DNA of 64,000 nucleotides from Polytrichum commune. Lineage: Eukaryota > Streptophyta > Polytrichopsida > Polytrichales > Polytrichaceae. The stretch covers positions 69,083,554 to 69,147,553 of the forward strand of contig OX485803.1 in the NCBI GenBank assembly GCA_950295325.1, in the 5' to 3' direction. This document shows, piece by piece, positions 46,915-59,452 of the stretch. A program made the position numbers and the translations under genes. The stretch's first letter is position 1; each line of letters begins with the position of its first letter. The notes below the pieces were generated by a model that saw only the letters and a list, made by a program, of their open reading frames with translations, searched no databases and had not been told where the DNA came from.

Positions 46915-47491
46915 TCATATATACCGAGGTTTCGCTTTCGGGGCGTCGATGCCTACGGACTCAGAGATATCTAGTTCTGATCCGTCTGCAGTCCAATCGA
47001 ACCAATGGAGCATATTGGCAACGATGTTCTGAAGAATAAGAAGCGCCAGACTTACACCTGGGCATAATCTTTTTCCAACTCCAAATGGGAGTAGCCGACA
47101 CTGATCTTTCCCGCGGTATAGCTCAGAGACGTTGGTATTCAGGAATCTGTCAGGGTTGAACTCAAGAGGATTCTCCCAAGTTAGAGGGTGTCGACCATAA
47201 GCCCTGAGTGTTGGCTGGTATGTCATAGCCTGAGATCTTACAATCCGCAGTAGTTTCATGTGGCACCAGCAATGGCGTAGGAGGATGAAGTTGAAAACTT
47301 TCAGCAATAATTGCACTCAGGTATTCAAGTTTGGGCGTGTCGGATTCCCGGATGTTTCTTTTGCAACCGGTCACATTGTCCAGCTCCGATTGTGCACGCT
47401 CTCTGACTGAAGGATTTCGGAGAATCTAGATCTCTGTCATCGTCCATTCTATCGTAGTCAACAAATCTTCTGTGGATCCAAGATACAAATT
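46915..47491 (-). pseudogene. Cytochrome P450 pseudogene (last-exon fragment)
   Basis: On minus this is the counterpart of exon 3 of the P450 at 51569. It begins after a CAG acceptor with NLYLGSTEDLLTTIEWTMTE and meets an in-frame TAG at 47428-47426 within what looks like a 6 bp insertion. It resumes ILRNPSVRERAQSELDNV. The ExxR motif reads ESFQ. After DIPANTQ (near 47203) a deletion removes the VFVNIW codons and shifts the frame. NPLEFNPDRF and the haem loop PFGVGKRLCPG are intact. It ends early after DAPKAKPRYI. No exon 1 or 2 counterpart was found upstream, so only this exon remains. Confidence 0.85.
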
Positions 47492-50079
47492 CTGCGAGCA
47501 AAACACCCAGGTTAATCGTCACGTACAGTCTGTTGGAACATCACATCACATCACCACATCATCAGAAGGATGCTTCATCAAGCCATGTTAGCTAATTAAC
47601 CACAGATACAGCCACGTAGCAATCCCATGGGTGTAGATGCAATTAGTGTAGTTAGAAATGCTTAAAGTTGCCGGCCAAGTTGATGGGCACCGCACCTATG
47701 AGATGAATGTTCTCAGTTGACATAAGTGTAAATAGCAAGCCTCAGAGGAAATAGCAACAATAAGCCCAAGTGTCACACAGTCTCATGTATATATATACCG
47801 CACCCATTGCAGTTGCCCTAAATAATGAATAATATCAACTTCATTCCACACCCTATGCTAATCTCATGTGTGACTTAATACGATCCAACATGGTCGCACC
47901 AGTTTCTTGTAGCATTCGGCAATGTAGAATGTATTTTAATTAGATAGTCTCTTGTCCCATTTTAATTCCGGGTACGCAAACTCCTTTATTGTATGGCCCT
48001 GATTATAATCACTCATAATGCATTGTAATCCAATCTTGAGTTATAATTTTTTTTAATGTAAGGAACTCTTGTAGCCCTTCTAACAAGGAGTCCAGAAATG
48101 TAATTATATGAAGGAAATGAATATTCTTTGGAGCATATAATTGCAATAAAAACATAATTCTATGAGTTTTAAAAAAACAGGTACCATAGGCCAAACTACC
48201 CTACTTTTTGGGTTTTTAAAATAAAATTTAATATTTTTTTATTATAAATAAAACATTGCCAATGACTTATAATTATAATTAGAGGCAACCACTCCAATTA
48301 AAATAGGTTAAAAAAAGAAGCATTTCAATTCTTTATATACGTTGTGGAGGTTTTTTTAATGATAAACATGCAACCCAACTTTTTGGTTTCTTTATTTTTG
48401 GGTAATTTGATATAATTTTTACAAAAGCTATCCTCTAAGCCGTTTTAATGCCGATGCCGATGCTATATAATATGGGAGTTGTGTACCCGGAATCGAAACC
48501 AAGCTACACGTTTGGTAGGTACATGTGCACGGCGAGGTGTTTAATTGAAGAAATCCAGCGTCAATCTACTTAGAAATATTAGTATGAAATATTTCCTCAA
48601 GCAAGGAATACTTGGACATTATATAATGTCTATAATAATTTGGGACATTTTGAAGGGCATCAAATCTTATGATTAGCTCACAACATTGTTAAGAATTGGA
48701 AAAGAAATTCTAGACTCGTAAACCCCCAAAACACTTACTCTTTAATATGTCGTTCATAATTCCAAAACATATAATCTAGTTCGACGATTCCTTGTAAAAT
48801 TGCCAAATGGACTGACTTCCTACAATAATAGTATTTTCTACCGACTACCAGAGCTAAAATAAGAATATGGGACCTGTCTATTGCCCTTATAATGTAACGT
48901 ATACAATGCAATTGTTCGAACATTAAGAATAAAACCCTAAACTGCTATTCATTATGGGTTTGCACAAAAACTAGTTGCAAATGCTTTCTATCAACTCTAT
49001 AAAATTTCATGAATATTTTTGACAATGTGCTCTAATGAACTCTATACAAGTCTTCTATGCTTTGCAGTTGCCGCTACCTAACCTATGCAATGACATTGCT
49101 ACCCTCTCTTGCACCGGTACAGTAACCCTAAATTGGTGATTTTCTTTCTTCAAATACATGCCAACCTCTCACACAAAAATTTGAAAGTATTGTATTTCAC
49201 TTGAGTTTGTTTCCTAAGCTCTCTCTCCGTCCACAACCCCAACAACGAGCGGTTTACAAATCCAAATATCCATTCTTGAGTCCATATGCTTATCTCTCTA
49301 TGTCCCATACTTTCGTAAATCAAGCTCAAAATTGCGAACTTCTTCCACTCTTTTTGCAAAAACAATACTTGAATGTCCACAACATCCTTCACAAGCATGT
49401 ACAAAAACATTTATAATCCTAAGAGCAAAATAAGGCTCCTCCTACTCTCCTCCATTACAACCATGCTTATTGAAATTCAAGGTGAAAACAAGTGAAAACA
49501 AAAAGTGAGGCCAAGAGAAGATTAGTTACGCCAAGAGAATGACCAAAGTTGACTTTTTTTTATAAAAAAAAGCCTTTCTTGTGCATATATTAAAAAAATC
49601 AGCACTTTCACTTTTTGGTCCATGGTCATTCCTTTTGGTCCACATTCGATTTACACCTAGTGAGGGACCCAGGGCTTTCTAAAATGTTTTTTTGAGAAGT
49701 CGGACCATAAAAATTTGGACCATGAAAAAAGGCCATCTTTCACGGTCCATGGTGTAAACCGGCCCTGAAAACACAAAACAAAAAGACAGTACTGTAAGGT
49801 GCTTCCTGGTTCAATCTTTTATAGTATTGATCTATAATTCCATGTAGGCAAATCTCTAAGAATGTTCATTTGCTTGGAAGCTCAAGCAGATAAGCTTAGT
49901 ACTCAATGGTGCAGTACAGCCGTGTAAAGAATAGGAGGGCTATCAGTCATGGCCTAGCCTTCTCAAACCCACACACGTGCAGAGAAAGCTCTTAGAAACA
50001 TGTGCCCCAAGAAAGCCGTGCAAAAGTGGAGCCGATCGTCACCGCTCTTTGAAACCATTCCCCGTGCAGCTTCAATACA
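47492..50079. other. AT-rich intergenic, no gene
   Basis: No P450 exon remnants or other genes recognised. Near 49750 a block read on minus, GGGCCGGTTTACACCATGG, resembles one end of a Harbinger-type MITE, but no partner end was found. Confidence 0.45.
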
Positions 50080-50760
50080 TAACTTCAGTATCATTGGATA
50101 CAAGTACAAACTTTATATCTAAGGTAGACAGACCTATTTCTGTGAACTTAAGCAATTTGCATAAGGTAAGTATATGTTTGATATTGTGGTGATTTTTCAT
50201 AATTCTGGAAAGTGATATTACAACATTTAACCCAAAAATACAATTTATTTAAATTATTATAAATTTTCAAAGGTAAGATTCTCTCCCAACCTTATTCATA
50301 GCATAGGTCGACCTAAATCTGAGAACTTCGAAATGAAATTTTTTAGTATCATTAATGCTTTTTCCAAGGAACCCAAATCCGGGCCCTTTTAACTTATTGT
50401 TTCCATCATGCTGAATGTGACGACTAGATGTGCGATTCTTCATGATTTTTTCCATCAGGATAGAAAATAACAGCTACATGTGTGGAGGTTCACAACTTTA
50501 GGGAACTCTATGTATTAAGTTTAGGGGGGGGGGGGAGAATTATTGGAAATGGGTTTGTCTGCTCTAGATCATCAGTGTCAAGTTTGACTAAATTTCATTT
50601 TCTCCTTGACATAAAGTAATGTATTAAACTCATGAATACCAAAAACAAACTCTTTTCAAGACTTGGTAAGGTTCATAGAAAATGTGTGTATAGATCGTAC
50701 AACTGTATATAGGGAAAATCATCAACTAGTTACAAGCCAACCAGTTGAGATTATAGCCAA
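50080..50760 (-). repeat. Dispersed repeat, inverted partner of 29195-29720
   Basis: On minus it carries CTAAAGTTGTGAACCTCCAC, GGATTTGGGTTCCTTGG and AAATTGCTTAAGTT, in the same order as the 29 kb copy. A run of 12 G at 50524-50535 lies within it. Confidence 0.65.
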
Positions 50761-51425
50761 AAAAATCAAATCAAAGGTGCAAACCTTAGGGCACTGTCAA
50801 ACAACTCATTGATCCTTTTAGATCAAGGCGTAACATTAAGCAGTGGTAGCACTTATATGTGCCTAAGAATAAATTCCCATAAAATATGCCTGCACAATGA
50901 AAGATCTGCACAAGCACGACTGCTCAAGCAGTACTTGGATCTTTTGACTGAATCCCCAACCAAAAGTTTGGGACGAATCACACCTTCAAGCACCTCATCC
51001 GCAATCCTGACTAGCATTAGCCAACTTATCTACTGCCCACCACTGGTGGTCAATAATGGGCACCACTTCTTACATCAGCTTGAGGGTTGAATCAGAAATG
51101 GAAGAAATTGGTTTGTTTTATCATGTTTAACTCAAATGGGTGACTTTTTGAGATTGCTATGGTAATGGCAGTCTATAATATTCTTTAATTTCTTAAGAAA
51201 TTGTTCACGATGCAACGTGATCCTCACACGATCCTTGAGATTTTATTAAAAATGTCAAGCTCCACTCTAACGTGCTGAAACGGGACTGAAACGTTAGTCC
51301 AGTCCACATGGCTTCAACTTACTGCTGAATTCTGATATTCCAAAACAATTCTGCAGTTGTAAGTATCTGTGTCTCTCAAGATAGCATCGAGAGATTCTCA
51401 ACCGACGATTCCCTAAACCTCCTGG
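50761..51425 (+). promoter_or_regulatory. Upstream region of the P450 gene
   Basis: No gene. This is the likely promoter interval. Apart from the TATA-like element just downstream I cannot identify binding sites. Confidence 0.3.
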
Positions 51426-51433
51426 TATATATA
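51426..51433 (+). promoter_or_regulatory. TATA box candidate of the P450 gene
   Basis: TATATATA lies 136 bp upstream of the start codon in otherwise mixed sequence. A start about 30 bp downstream would give a leader of roughly 105 bases. Confidence 0.45.
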
Positions 51434-51568
51434 CATATCTGCAATTAGGGATCACTGATCATGTGCAGATGAAGCACTTGCCTGAGGAGATGTGACAAGC
51501 ATATTCACGGCCTGGTGAGAAGTGCAATCCTGGCTGTGGCCGGTTAGGAGGAGAAATTAGCATTGGCC

Positions 51569-54234
51569 ATGGACGGGATACTGAGCTTTGCTGTAGGGGC
51601 AGACATATCGATTAAGCGCTGGTTGCAAATGACTCAGCCGGGAGTGTATGTTGCACTGTTTGTTGTTTGCATGGTTACAATACTGCTCTTAAGGAGGCGG
51701 TTTCTTGGACGCCCTGCACCACGGTGGAACCTGCCGCCGAGTCCTCCAGGGCTTCCGATCATCGGCCACCTTCACCTTCTGAGTTCTTCTAGCAAGCCGA
51801 CGCACCAGATCCTGGCGGGGCTAGCGCACAAGTATGGTCCCCTTATGCTCGTCAGGTTCGGCATGAAACTCACCTTGGTTGTCTCGTCCACGGAGCTTGC
51901 ACAGGAGTGCCTCAAAGACCATGATGCCATCTTCTCTGGCCGGCCTTACCTGACGATCCTTACATATCTCACTTACAATGGACAAGGTTGGACGCAACTC
52001 TTACTATTATCTATGCTGATCAATCGTAACTGTTAACATAGCTCTCTGCTCATTCTGAAATTCTGTGAGTGACACGGAAGAGTACTGTAGCGAGTCGAAA
52101 TGCATCCTTAAAAACCCTGTCCAGAAAATTTCTTATACGGCACCTGTACCATTTCTGCGTGGAGCCTAAGTTCATTCGTTTCAAGGATTTTAAGGTTTCA
52201 TCCAGTGAAAATTACTCTATTATGTCAAGCTACTCCTGGAGGAAATCTGTTATTAACTCCACTTTAATCATGTAGACAACAGGCATTTCTTCACGCTCAT
52301 TTCTTCTAGTCTGTCTACTTCGACATTTCTAGTCTGTCTGCACAGTAAAGTAGAGATTAGCCACACTAGGGTTGCTGGCAGGTGTACTTGTTCTGATCGA
52401 AAGAATAAAGGAACAGTTCATGCAGGTTATGCAGCGGCCATTTTTTTCTTGTCCAGAACTCATTATAATTTATAACTCTCTTGGGATGGAATCGCATACC
52501 TATAATGTCCACATCCAGTTCACCCTCGGGTACGTTTTGCTATGGAGGATAAATTGCCAGTATGGTGTGCACAGACATTGTAATGGCGAGGAGGACGGAT
52601 GCAGAGTGGCGGCACCTTCGAAAGCTCATGATGATTGAGCTCCTCAGCAACAAAAGGCTGGACGAAACGAAACACATCCGCGACTCCGAAGTCTCGCACA
52701 TGATGCGCGGCATCCTTTACGAGTCCCAGACTTCAAAATTGACAAACTTCCGTGAGAAACTCTTCATCCTGACGTTCAACACCATCTCCCGCATGGCGCT
52801 CAAGAAGCGGTTCCTCAAGGATGACTCCCAAGGGCCGCTGGACACCGACGCCGTGCACGGCGTGGAATTCAAGCCCATCATCACTGAGGTTTTCGTCGTA
52901 TCAGGGATGATTTGCCTTGGCGATTGCTTCCCAATCTTCAAGCTCTACGATGTGCAGGGATGCATGAGTAGGATGAAAGCAGCACATGCCAGATTGGACA
53001 TGTTTTTCCAACAGGTGTTGGATGAGCACCGGGAGAGGCGGGCTCAGGGAGTCAATGTCGGCGAAGAGGACATGGTGGACGTCCTCCTCAGCTCTCAAGA
53101 ACAAGTCTCCGACCTCAACATCAAGACCCTCTTGCTGGTATGCATAATCCATATGCTTGGATTGATGTGACTGCATTTATAACAAATCTAAGCTCCTATG
53201 CATCGAGATTATCTGCCAAAATGCAGCAATGTTGCATAATTATTCTCATTAAAACATGTTATATCGCAAATTCTCAGAATTACCTTCTGTCTTGCGGTTG
53301 AAGTGAACCTATGAGTGATTGGGACCATCTTATTAAAGCGATTTATTAGCAGATTCTTGTCATCATCTTGAGCCCTTGAGGCCATCTTGTCACCACATCA
53401 TAGCAGATTGAAAGAAAAGCCACTTTCAGCGACAATCTTTACATTCAACCATTCAGTTTAAAGGGAAAAGGAACTCTGTAGTACCTGACATTTTCTTCGG
53501 GAAGACTAAAAGTCTAGAGTAATTTGTTGTGTCCTGTTCACATTGAGATTCGATGTATACTAAATTACACCATGGCTGTTAATCGACTGAGTGATAATAT
53601 GCTTCTTGTGCAGAATGCCTACTTGGGGTCTACCGAGAGTTTGATGAACGTAATGGAATGGGCAATGACAGAGATTCTTCGCAATCCATCAATCAAAGCG
53701 CGTGCACAGTCTGAACTCGACCACGTCATCGGTCGCAACAGAACTGTCAGAGAAGACGACATGCCCAAGCTCCCATACCTTGGAGCAATTATTGCAGAGA
53801 CTTTCAGACTTCACCCTCCCGGCCCAATGCTCATGCCACATGAAACCACAGAGAATTGTAAGATAGCGGGCTACGACATCCCAGCCAACACTCAGGTGTT
53901 TGTCAACATTTGGGCGTGTGGTCGCGACCCTGAGAATTGGGCGATGCCGCTCGAGTTTGATCCTGATCGGTTCCTCCCAGGATCTGGAGTGGACCCTGAT
54001 TACCGTGGGCACGACTTTCGCCTCATACCATTTGGTGCTGGTAGGCGGATCTGCCCAGCTATCAATCTGTCACTTGTTATGATCCAAAATGTTATTGCAA
54101 AACTCCTCCATAGTTTTGAATGGACCGTCAATGGAACGGAGCTTGACTTGTCAGAGATGGTTGCAATTAGTGCCCCGAAGGCAGTTCCACTTTCTGCCAC
54201 AGCATTGGCACGCTTTCCTCAGGAACTATATTGA
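51569..54234 (+). CDS. Cytochrome P450 monooxygenase (plant A-type, three exons)
   Basis: Predicted ER-anchored haem-thiolate monooxygenase of 533 aa. Exons are 51569-51986, 52575-53137 and 53614-54234, with GT-AG junctions. The first junction restores YNGQ-DIVMA and the second TLLL-NAYLG. Features in order: hydrophobic anchor (about residues 27-46), PPSPPGLPIIGHLHLL hinge, WRHLRKL helix-C region, I-helix GSTES in place of the usual AGTDT, ETFR for ExxR, FDPDRF, and the haem loop PFGAGRRICPA. The loop is odd: the glycine two residues after the cysteine ligand is alanine. Substrate and CYP family are not assignable by eye; specialised metabolism is the usual role. A broken relative lies 4 kb upstream on minus. 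Confidence 0.9.
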
Positions 54235-56442
54235 GGGGGTCAGGCTATGCGATTTACTGATAATCATCAAGTCATCAATGATCCATCAAGTTATCATCAA
54301 CATCAACATCAAGCTATATATGCATTCGAACGTAGCTTTACACTGGGACCTCCACATGTGAGCCTTTACAGATTCAGAGAGCGCACATCCATTGTTACAT
54401 AAAGTGGTCCAGGTCATGGCTCTTTTTCAGGTGAATATGCGACACTGTTACATAACTCTGTATATTGATCTCCTATTGTCAATGCTGTTTTTTCTACTCC
54501 TTGTATCAATGATTCCAATTTCAACCTCTGTTATGCAGTTGATGCAATGTCCAGCTTCATGGCAAGATTTTGTACTTACCAAAGCCGAGTCACTAGGATT
54601 GGCTCAGTAGATCAAATGTGTATTATACTTAGATCAAGATGTCTTGCAGCAATGAGAATTATAGGCTATTGACGAAGATGATGAAAGTATCATCACTTTT
54701 ACAGCAGCGAATCTGGAGGCTTCAAAGCCAATTTGTTCACTTTGTCACTCTACACTCAGCTGGCAGGCCAAATGCTCTGACAATGTCTTACTGATTATAA
54801 ATTTACTACTGCTTTAGCATCCAGTTGTTGATGTTCTTGATCAATTTAATCCAGTGTGTGGCATTCAATTCTTAGTGTCACCACATGTTTATCTCGTAGA
54901 AGATATTAGTCACCCTTACCACACCCCTCAAGATAGACAATGGGCTTGGTTGCCTGCATTCAAGTACCAAAATAACAAATTGACAAAGGCAGCAATATCT
55001 ACGCTTGTGTTTCTATTACAGAAATCTAGCAAAGTATAGGAGATTTTCATGCTTTCAATGCATAAAGTTCTCAGTCACTCCTCCAGTCACTCTGTAAACA
55101 TTTTTCCAAGAATGGAAAACTACTCAATGTCCCAAGCAAGTGCCTAGAGCCTACTTATTCTATTCACTGAACCAAGCACACAACCCAGGTTAGGGACAAA
55201 AAAGACGGCAAAACTATACACATCAAGTAGTAGATAATTGGTGATTCAATCAAATGGTGGACTCGGTAGAAATTGACTTTGATATGAATCTGCTTTCCAT
55301 ACTATTTGACTGCTAGAATATAGCTCTAGCTATCATCTTCCCCACGGGCTACTCAATAATCTTGAATTTCTATGTACATTGGAAAGCCAGGGACAGCATC
55401 TTCCATGAAAATCTTGCACGCCAAGAGTCATTTTAAAGAAAAAATGATTCCAACCATGTTGTCCTAACCCATAACCACAAAAGGCCATCGTTGTTTTGCA
55501 TGTCCTCCAACATAATTTTATGCAATTCTAAACCTAGATCACACGGTACACCCAGATAAGCATATTTTACGGGTGTACATGGCCAAATCATTTACTATCT
55601 AGTCGTCCACATTTGAAGTATCTTCTCTTTCTAACGGTGACGACAGAAGTGTATTTGGGTAGGGACAAAATATTTTGTATCGGATGTCAGCCGGTGTGCT
55701 TATGCCTTGCATTATGAGGGATGATCCGCCATGGCAGGCAAGTCGTTTGCAAACATGTGGTATTGTCAGAGTTATTTTCAACCTCTTCAGAACATATGCT
55801 TCCAGTTTTTAGGCTCTGGTTTGAATCAAACAACAGAAAAATCCTCCAGTAGCAGAGCTTTTGCTTTTAACTCATCAAAATCATTCACAAAAGGACTTGA
55901 ATCCCCAGTGGATGATAAATGTTGTGGTGAATTTCTTATCTTTGTTTGCAAGTTGCTGAAGTCTCCAGTTTTGCCAAGATTGTCCGTATGCCCGTAATGA
56001 ATTTGTGGACCATCAACTGAAGTCTGTATCGTATGCTGTTTCAAAAAGATGACATCTCGAAACTGAACACATGCTCAAAGTGATCTTCAAGATTAAGAGT
56101 AGGATGCCCACGACACCCGCAACTCAAACGAGAAATCACACTGACTCAACAAGCACATCATGTTAAACACACACCGCAATCAAAAATCAAACAGCAACTA
56201 TGGAGAGTGACAAAAATCTAAACTGGACCTGCTAACTCAAACCTGCGTGAATGTGCCGTCGATTTCAATCCTCCAAAAATCGATGTTATTTCTGTTGGAT
56301 GTTACGCAGTTGGAGATACGCGGGAGGAAACTCAGGTTTTGCCCTCGTGCAATGCCCTCGTTTCGCCCCTGTCCTCATTTCCAATTAATGGCCTCTCTCT
56401 CGGGCCTCATGTGTATCAGTGAACGAGGAGAGCAGACCGCTA
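54235..56442. other. Intergenic between P450 and the MITE cluster
   Basis: The 3' end of the P450 transcript probably lies in the first few hundred bases. The rest holds one possible minus-strand exon (55826-56062) and a GC-richer block at 56250-56420 that could be a leader for it. No firm gene. Confidence 0.4.
55826..56062 (-). CDS. Possible terminal exon of an unrecognised minus-strand gene
   Basis: After the acceptor-like GTGTTCAG the minus strand is open for 78 codons in phase 0 to a TGA. It reads FRDVIFLKQHTIQTSVDG and later NDFDELKAKALLLEDFSVV. The residue mix is protein-like and not repeat-derived. I do not recognise the family and found no convincing partner exon, so a captured or decayed exon is equally possible. 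Confidence 0.25.
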   Translation of the reverse strand, partial: FRDVIFLKQHTIQTSVDGPQIHYGHTDNLGKTGDFSNLQTKIRNSPQHLSSTGDSSPFVNDFDELKAKALLLEDFSVV

Positions 56443-56645
56443 CACTGTTTTGTCTAATTAGTGTGGGTTCTCATTTGGAGTTACGCATTGCTATAACATT
56501 TTATCATTTCCTGCCCACATAACATGAGTAGTTAGTATGCACACTGAAGAATATGATAGTCGGTAAAAAAAAACAATGATGTTGGTAACAATTAAAGCAA
56601 CATGTAACTCCAAATGGTAACCCACACTAATTAGACAAAGCAATG
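56443..56645. mobile_element. TA-flanked MITE, CACTGTTTTGTCT family, copy 1
   Basis: The 203 bp element is flanked by TA. CACTGTTTTGTCTAATTAGT through TTTGGAGTTA at the left is the inverted match of the right end (TAACTCCAAATGG to AAGCAATG), a TIR of about 45 bp. The same TIR bounds the larger copy at 61630-62018. Non-coding. Confidence 0.8.
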
Positions 56646-56654
56646 TAGTTACAG

Positions 56655-56800
56655 ATGAACCAGTGGAGTTTGAGAAATAACCGGTTGAAGTTAAGACTTT
56701 AGAACACTTATGCATTATTCTAGAGGAATCTATGGAATATACTTCAAATTAATGAAGAAGACCTGAAAGCTCACAACATGTTAACCAGTTGGACTTGAAA
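56655..56800 (-). repeat. CCGGTT-type repeat unit, inverted third copy
   Basis: On minus it reads TTCAAGTCCAACTGGTTAAC, a TATTCCATAGATTCCTCTA block, then TTCAACCGGTTATTTCTCAA. This is the order of the units at 17750-18119, but diverged. It lies directly between two TA-flanked MITEs. Confidence 0.65.
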
Positions 56801-56822
56801 ACACTAGGGTTTTGAGTGAGTA

Positions 56823-57192
56823 CACTAACGGTGATTTTTAGTGTCATATAGTATTTTATGTCAGTGTAGTGACTTTTTGGATGACACTTCTTATGAATAA
56901 GTGAACAAATATTGTCATGGATGATGGATGAGTTCATCCATTGGCCAAAACCCTGCCTTCTCCTGTCAGCAACTTGTGATGAAATATTATCATAGATGAT
57001 TGAAATTTGGATGAAAACTCACTTGGTAAGTGACAATAATTGCAACACTGTAATCTATAATCCCCCAAAAATTACAAGGAATGACGAATAATGTTGGGCT
57101 AACACTTAGTGTTGGTGACACTACACCTCGGTTTACAAGTAGTATTCAGCAAGACAATTAGAATTGGTGACACTAAATATAATATTTTAGTG
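56823..57192. mobile_element. TA-flanked MITE, 370 bp CACTAAAT family, copy 3
   Basis: The 370 bp copy is bounded by TA at 56821-56822 and 57193-57194. It starts CACTAACGGTGATTTTTAG and ends ATATTTTAGTG. The interior is near-collinear with copy 2, including TTCATCCATTGGCCAAAACC. Confidence 0.8.
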
Positions 57193-59452
57193 TAGTAAAT
57201 AGTAGAGTCCTCATTGCGCAAAGGGGTTCCGAAGATGTGTACAGCAATCCACCCATCGGAGGGTCTTCAAGGCGAAGTAACTCAAGGATGGTAATAAACA
57301 CGGAAGCCTGACCGGGAAAAAAAATGACTGCCCAAACGAAAAGTCTAGGTGCTGCCCGTCGCCTTTCCGAGCGTTGCTGGTGCTTCGCTTTCTCCTTTCT
57401 TTCTCGTCTCGTCTTCGTCTCGTCTCTTCTCTTCTCCTCGCTTCTCTTCCTTACAATCTCTTTCTGTCTCTCTCTCGCCATCTCTTCTGCACTGCAATCC
57501 CTCCTCCTTCCATCCCCTCTCCCACCTCTCGCTCCCCGCGCCATCTACCACACCCTGAACTCACTCCCTGCTTCACTGGGATTGCCTTACCTCCCTCGCC
57601 ACACATTTCGTGCGATGTGGCAATTTGCAGCACACGCCCTGTGCGGGGTTTTCCCGCTCCTCCACCTCCTAGGGTTACCAGCTCATGACTCCGTTGGCAT
57701 TCTGGCGAGAGAAAGAGACTGAAACCATTTTTTCCACCAGCTGAATTGTGTTTGGGAGAGCTCCCGTATTGCCGTCGAGTTTCGGTATAACTACTGTTGC
57801 CCGTTCTCTCCCTCATTATCATTCTCTTTCTCTATTTCTCTCTCTCTCCATCTCTTCCTTGAAACCCTCACTTATCTCTCGTTTCGTATATCTTGAGCAA
57901 CTCTTCTGCTGTACTACATTGATGATAACTCCCCTGTTCTGCAATATACGAATTGTAACACCAAATATATGCGGGGTTTTTCCCCTTCTTAAGCTGCTAG
58001 GGTTACGAGTTCATGGCCCCGGTAGCACTAGTTCGAGGGGAGGAGATTTAAAAAAAATTCTTTGCTCCCCTAGCTGAATCGTGTTTTGGAGATGAAGCGC
58101 GGTATTGGTTGACAAGTTTTGGGACGAGTTGGTGTTATTTGATTTTCTCGGTTTATAGTAGTTGGGGTGTGTTGGGGTAGGGTTTGATCCGATGGCTTGC
58201 TCGGTAGTTTTTATATGGTGTAGTGTGACAATGTGGTGTGGTGGACGTCTGCGAGTCGCATTCTGATGATGATCTCGTGGTGCTCTTAGTGTTCCAATTC
58301 GAGCGTACTCTTGGCACGAGAGCAACTCCTATAGTCACTATGAAATGATCCTCTCAATAATCGGCTTTCATAGTTTTTTTCTGCCCAATGCCGCATGTTC
58401 ATCTCTCCATATATATATATCATAAATCTTCATTGCGTTGCCTACCGATTATTGAGAATGCCACATCCTCATCTCACACATAAAGTCCATTATATGATAA
58501 ATTTTTATTGCCTGCCGATGAGTGAGTGAGAGAGAGACGGTCCTCTAAAGTCCTTCGTCCCTCAATTTTTGAGGGTCGCAAGGGGTTTAGAGGGCTAATG
58601 CCTCTCTCTCAATAGTTGGTGGGCAATAAGAATTTGGAGAGTGTGTAGGCCTTGTGGGTGGAATGAGCATGCGGTCTTGCCCCAAAAATACCTAGAAAGT
58701 CGATTATTGAGAGAATTATTCTTCAGTGATCGTAGGAGTTGTACTTAGTCTGCTCGTCTGGTTGAAGAAGCTTGTTGAGTGTGGACCAAAAGTTATATTA
58801 AATTTTCATGAACTTGTGTGATGCGAATCGTAGAGCTCAAGGTTCTGAATTTCATACATTGGATTTTTCGTATGGGCTCAACTTCTCACGAACAAAAACA
58901 AATGGAAGCTTATTTTTTCTGTTTGGGTTGGCTTACATTGGCTCTGGATTTTTTTTTAAAGCACTGTGCACTTATAGAATTTCAGTCATGAAAGTGCTAC
59001 GGAGAGATTGGTAGTCAGTGAGTGATTGTCTGGGTCTCAATCCTTCATTTGTGGAAATTTCACAGGAACGTGTCGCTCCTGTTCCTGAACGTTCCTGAGT
59101 ATAGATTTGTCTGTAATCCTCTAACACCTGCAGTTTTCATTATTGTAAAAATTACTGATGCGGTGCGGCGACCATTGCAAAATACCTTGCAATGGAAGCA
59201 CACGGAAGCACGCGTAGATCATGCCACAAAGATAAGATGTGGATGCCAATGTCGTGTGAAGAGGCTAATGGGAAACAGAGGAGAGGGGCTTCTGTCCTGA
59301 TGCGATTATTGACATTGCCGTTGGTCCCTACTTACCTCTCGTTTTTGTTTTCTACAGATTGTTGAGTGATGCACTATAGGAGCCTCAAATTGACAATATA
59401 GAATTTAGAGGCAGAGAAATATTTGGTTATCATTTTGAAATCAAGCCTAGCC
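57193..59452 (+). promoter_or_regulatory. Probable promoter and leader of the histone-fold gene, with duplicated CT-rich block
   Basis: A pyrimidine-rich block (about 57370-57730) recurs diverged at about 57790-58098. Both copies contain TGCGGGGTTTT.CC, CTAGGGTTAC.AG.TCATG and AGCTGAAT(C/T)GTGTTTGGGAGA-like sequence. A smaller tandem pair with CATC.TCATCTC and CCGAT lies at about 58387-58530. CT-rich tracts suit plant promoters and leaders. A TTTTCTACAG acceptor-like site near 59357 may end a leader intron. The open frames here follow the CT composition and are not genes. Confidence 0.4.

Noticed and set aside
57324..57722. 132-codon frame resembling a secreted Ser/Leu-rich protein, with overlapping frames on both strands
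   Set aside because: Pyrimidine-rich composition opens several frames at once; the region is a duplicated leader-type block.
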